NCBI GenBank assembly: GCA_002746795.1
Contig: PDQY01000038.1
Coordinates: 1 to 42,327 of the forward strand
From: Chloroflexota bacterium
GTDB lineage: Bacteria; Chloroflexota; Anaerolineae; Promineifilales; Promineifilaceae
Direction of reading: 5' to 3'
Length of the DNA stretch: 42,327 nt
Shown here piece by piece: positions 41,611 through 42,327 of the stretch. Numbering within the stretch: the first letter of the stretch is position 1; each line of letters starts with the position of its first letter. Position numbers and translations under genes: made by a program. Below the pieces are notes generated by a model. The model saw nothing but the letters and a program-made list of their open reading frames with translations. It made no database searches and was not told where the DNA came from.

Positions 41611-42327
41611 ACGGGCAACCAGCAGATCAAAACTGGCGGAACAATGTCCTCATCACCAGTGGGGTTATCCTCGTCATCATCATGGCGTTGTTAATGTCAC
41701 AAATTGATCTACTGCAAATAACACTCGAACCCACACCTGAAATCATCGCTGGCCTGCTATCCACAAACAACGACAAACTAGCACCCACAGCAACGGCCGT
41801 TTCCCTCTCCACGCCCACCAAAACACCAGCCCCCACCGCCACCTCATCAGGCCTGGGCACGCCAACGGCCGTTCCCCTGCTCATTCGCTGTGGAGACATC
41901 CCAGAAGGGTGGACTGTACACGAAGTCACAGCCAACGAAACCCTGCTTTCATTAAGCGCCACCTCCGGCACCACCGTCATGGCAATCGCCAAAGCAAACT
42001 GCCTGCAAAACGAATTCATCTTCGCCGGAATGAGGATCTTCCTGCCCATAAACCAGCCCACACCTGTCCCCTGTGGTCCCCCTTCCTGGTGGGTACGGTA
42101 CGTCGTCCAATCCGGCGACACCCTCTTTTCGCTAGCCATGCGCACCAATACAACCGTGTATGCCATCATGCAAGCCAACTGCCTGGACAGCACCTATCTC
42201 ACAGCAGGACGCACCATTTACCTGCCACGCCCCCCTTACGCACCACCGCCAGCCACAGCCACACTGCCAGCCACAGTAGCCAGCACGTGGACAGCCACAC
42301 CAGTGCCACCGCCAACACAGCCACCAG
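41607..42327 (+). CDS. Membrane-anchored LysM-domain protein, 3' end cut by the window
   Basis: Open to the right edge: 240 codons without a stop. MNGQPADQNWRNN is followed by one membrane helix (about 14-31, VLITSGVILVIIMALLMS) and a Thr/Pro-rich linker. Two LysM-like domains follow: about residues 95-150 (WTVHEVTANETLLSLSATSG, then ANCLQNEFIFAGMRIFLP) and about 165-215 (YVVQSGDTLFSLAMRTNTTV, then ANCLDSTYLTAGRTIYLP). Then begins another Pro/Thr/Ala linker. LysM domains bind peptidoglycan or chitin-like glycans, so the protein probably sits on the wall. It begins inside the stop of the histidine-kinase-like gene. Two exact palindromes (41792 and 41864) lie 72 bases apart in the linker, both read as Thr-Ala-Val. 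Confidence 0.88.
   Translation, partial: MNGQPADQNWRNNVLITSGVILVIIMALLMSQIDLLQITLEPTPEIIAGLLSTNNDKLAPTATAVSLSTPTKTPAPTATSSGLGTPTAVPLLIRCGDIPEGWTVHEVTANETLLSLSATSGTTVMAIAKANCLQNEFIFAGMRIFLPINQPTPVPCGPPSWWVRYVVQSGDTLFSLAMRTNTTVYAIMQANCLDSTYLTAGRTIYLPRPPYAPPPATATLPATVASTWTATPVPPPTQPP

Larger units (their letters stand above)
616..41873. repeat. Dispersed HIP1-like palindrome AACGGCCGTT, about 40 exact copies
   Basis: Exact copies found by eye start at 616, 796, 1155, 1908, 3361, 5940, 6200, 6550, 6760, 8648, 8900, 10343, 10969, 20965, 21172, 21558, 22228, 23101, 25948, 26467, 27658, 29488, 29820, 31706, 31841, 32327, 32651, 32843, 34110, 34317, 34532, 34989, 36099, 37195, 38490, 39387, 40275, 41091, 41792 and 41864. 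Near-copies with the ACGGCCGT core lie at about 1317, 5227, 5275, 11147, 11664, 20181, 25132 and 29776. All exact copies lie in coding regions on either strand. None occurs from 10979 to 20964. The coordinates span the first to the last copy. Confidence 0.95.

Noticed and set aside
41627..42193. Long minus-strand frame of 188 codons at the right end
   Set aside because: It is antisense to the LysM gene, whose two LysM repeats are clear, so the minus frame is a shadow.

Overview
The window looks like chromosomal DNA from a member of the Chloroflexota, most probably an Anaerolineae-type lineage. This is inferred from gene content: a Hanks-type kinase with an extracellular NBR1-like Ig domain, a DUF6062 protein, response regulators with degenerate receivers, proteins with Thr/Pro-rich linkers, a fused homocysteine methyltransferase/MTHFR, and a serS T-box. 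No rRNA, tRNA or CRISPR array is visible. Both ends cut genes: an EamA transporter at the left (no start) and a LysM protein at the right (no stop).

Layout. 0-3.4 kb (+): EamA transporter, GNAT/FemAB-like acyltransferase, GT4 glycosyltransferase. 3.4-6.4 kb (-): serS behind a promoter and a T-box with a UCC specifier, then a ROK kinase. 6.5-9.9 kb (+): rlmN (apparently leaderless) and a membrane Ser/Thr kinase. 9.97-11.9 kb (-): TPP riboswitch, thiamine pyrophosphokinase and a ThiB-like lipoprotein. 12.0-16.9 kb (-): an AT-rich island with a tyrosine-decarboxylase-type enzyme, its amino-acid/amine antiporter, a LuxR-type regulator and a collapsed IS66 transposase. 17-20.9 kb: rpsT, an OmpR-like regulator, a HIT-like protein and formate-THF ligase. 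20.9-25.3 kb (-): biotin carboxylase, enoyl-CoA hydratase, ftsH. 25.5-30.1 kb (+): amidase, L,D-transpeptidase, DUF6062 protein, asnB. 30.2-36.2 kb (-): large glycosidase-like lipoprotein, homocysteine methyltransferase/MTHFR, LCP protein. 36.4-42.3 kb (+): moaA, a MidA-like methyltransferase, a membrane histidine-kinase-like protein and the LysM protein.

How the genes fit together. Several pieces concern the envelope (amidase, L,D-transpeptidase, LCP, LysM protein, glycosidase-like lipoprotein, GT4). Others concern one-carbon metabolism (formate-THF ligase, MTHFR/homocysteine methyltransferase), thiamine supply and acyl-CoA breakdown. The decarboxylase/antiporter pair would exchange an amino acid for its amine and consume a cytoplasmic proton.

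Most striking signals. (1) The palindrome AACGGCCGTT occurs about 40 times exactly, against about 0.04 expected for a random 10-mer in equal-base DNA of this length, and every copy found lies in a coding region. It behaves like the cyanobacterial HIP1 element. It is missing from about 11.7 to 20.2 kb, a stretch that contains the AT-rich island. (2) All three two-component-type proteins lack the phospho-accepting residue: His to Gln in the kinase, Asp to Ala and Asp to Asn in the two regulators. (3) The glycosidase-like lipoprotein carries a GH18-like domain whose acidic catalytic residues are all replaced. (4) Two tandem 21-bp operator-like repeats overlap the likely decarboxylase promoter.
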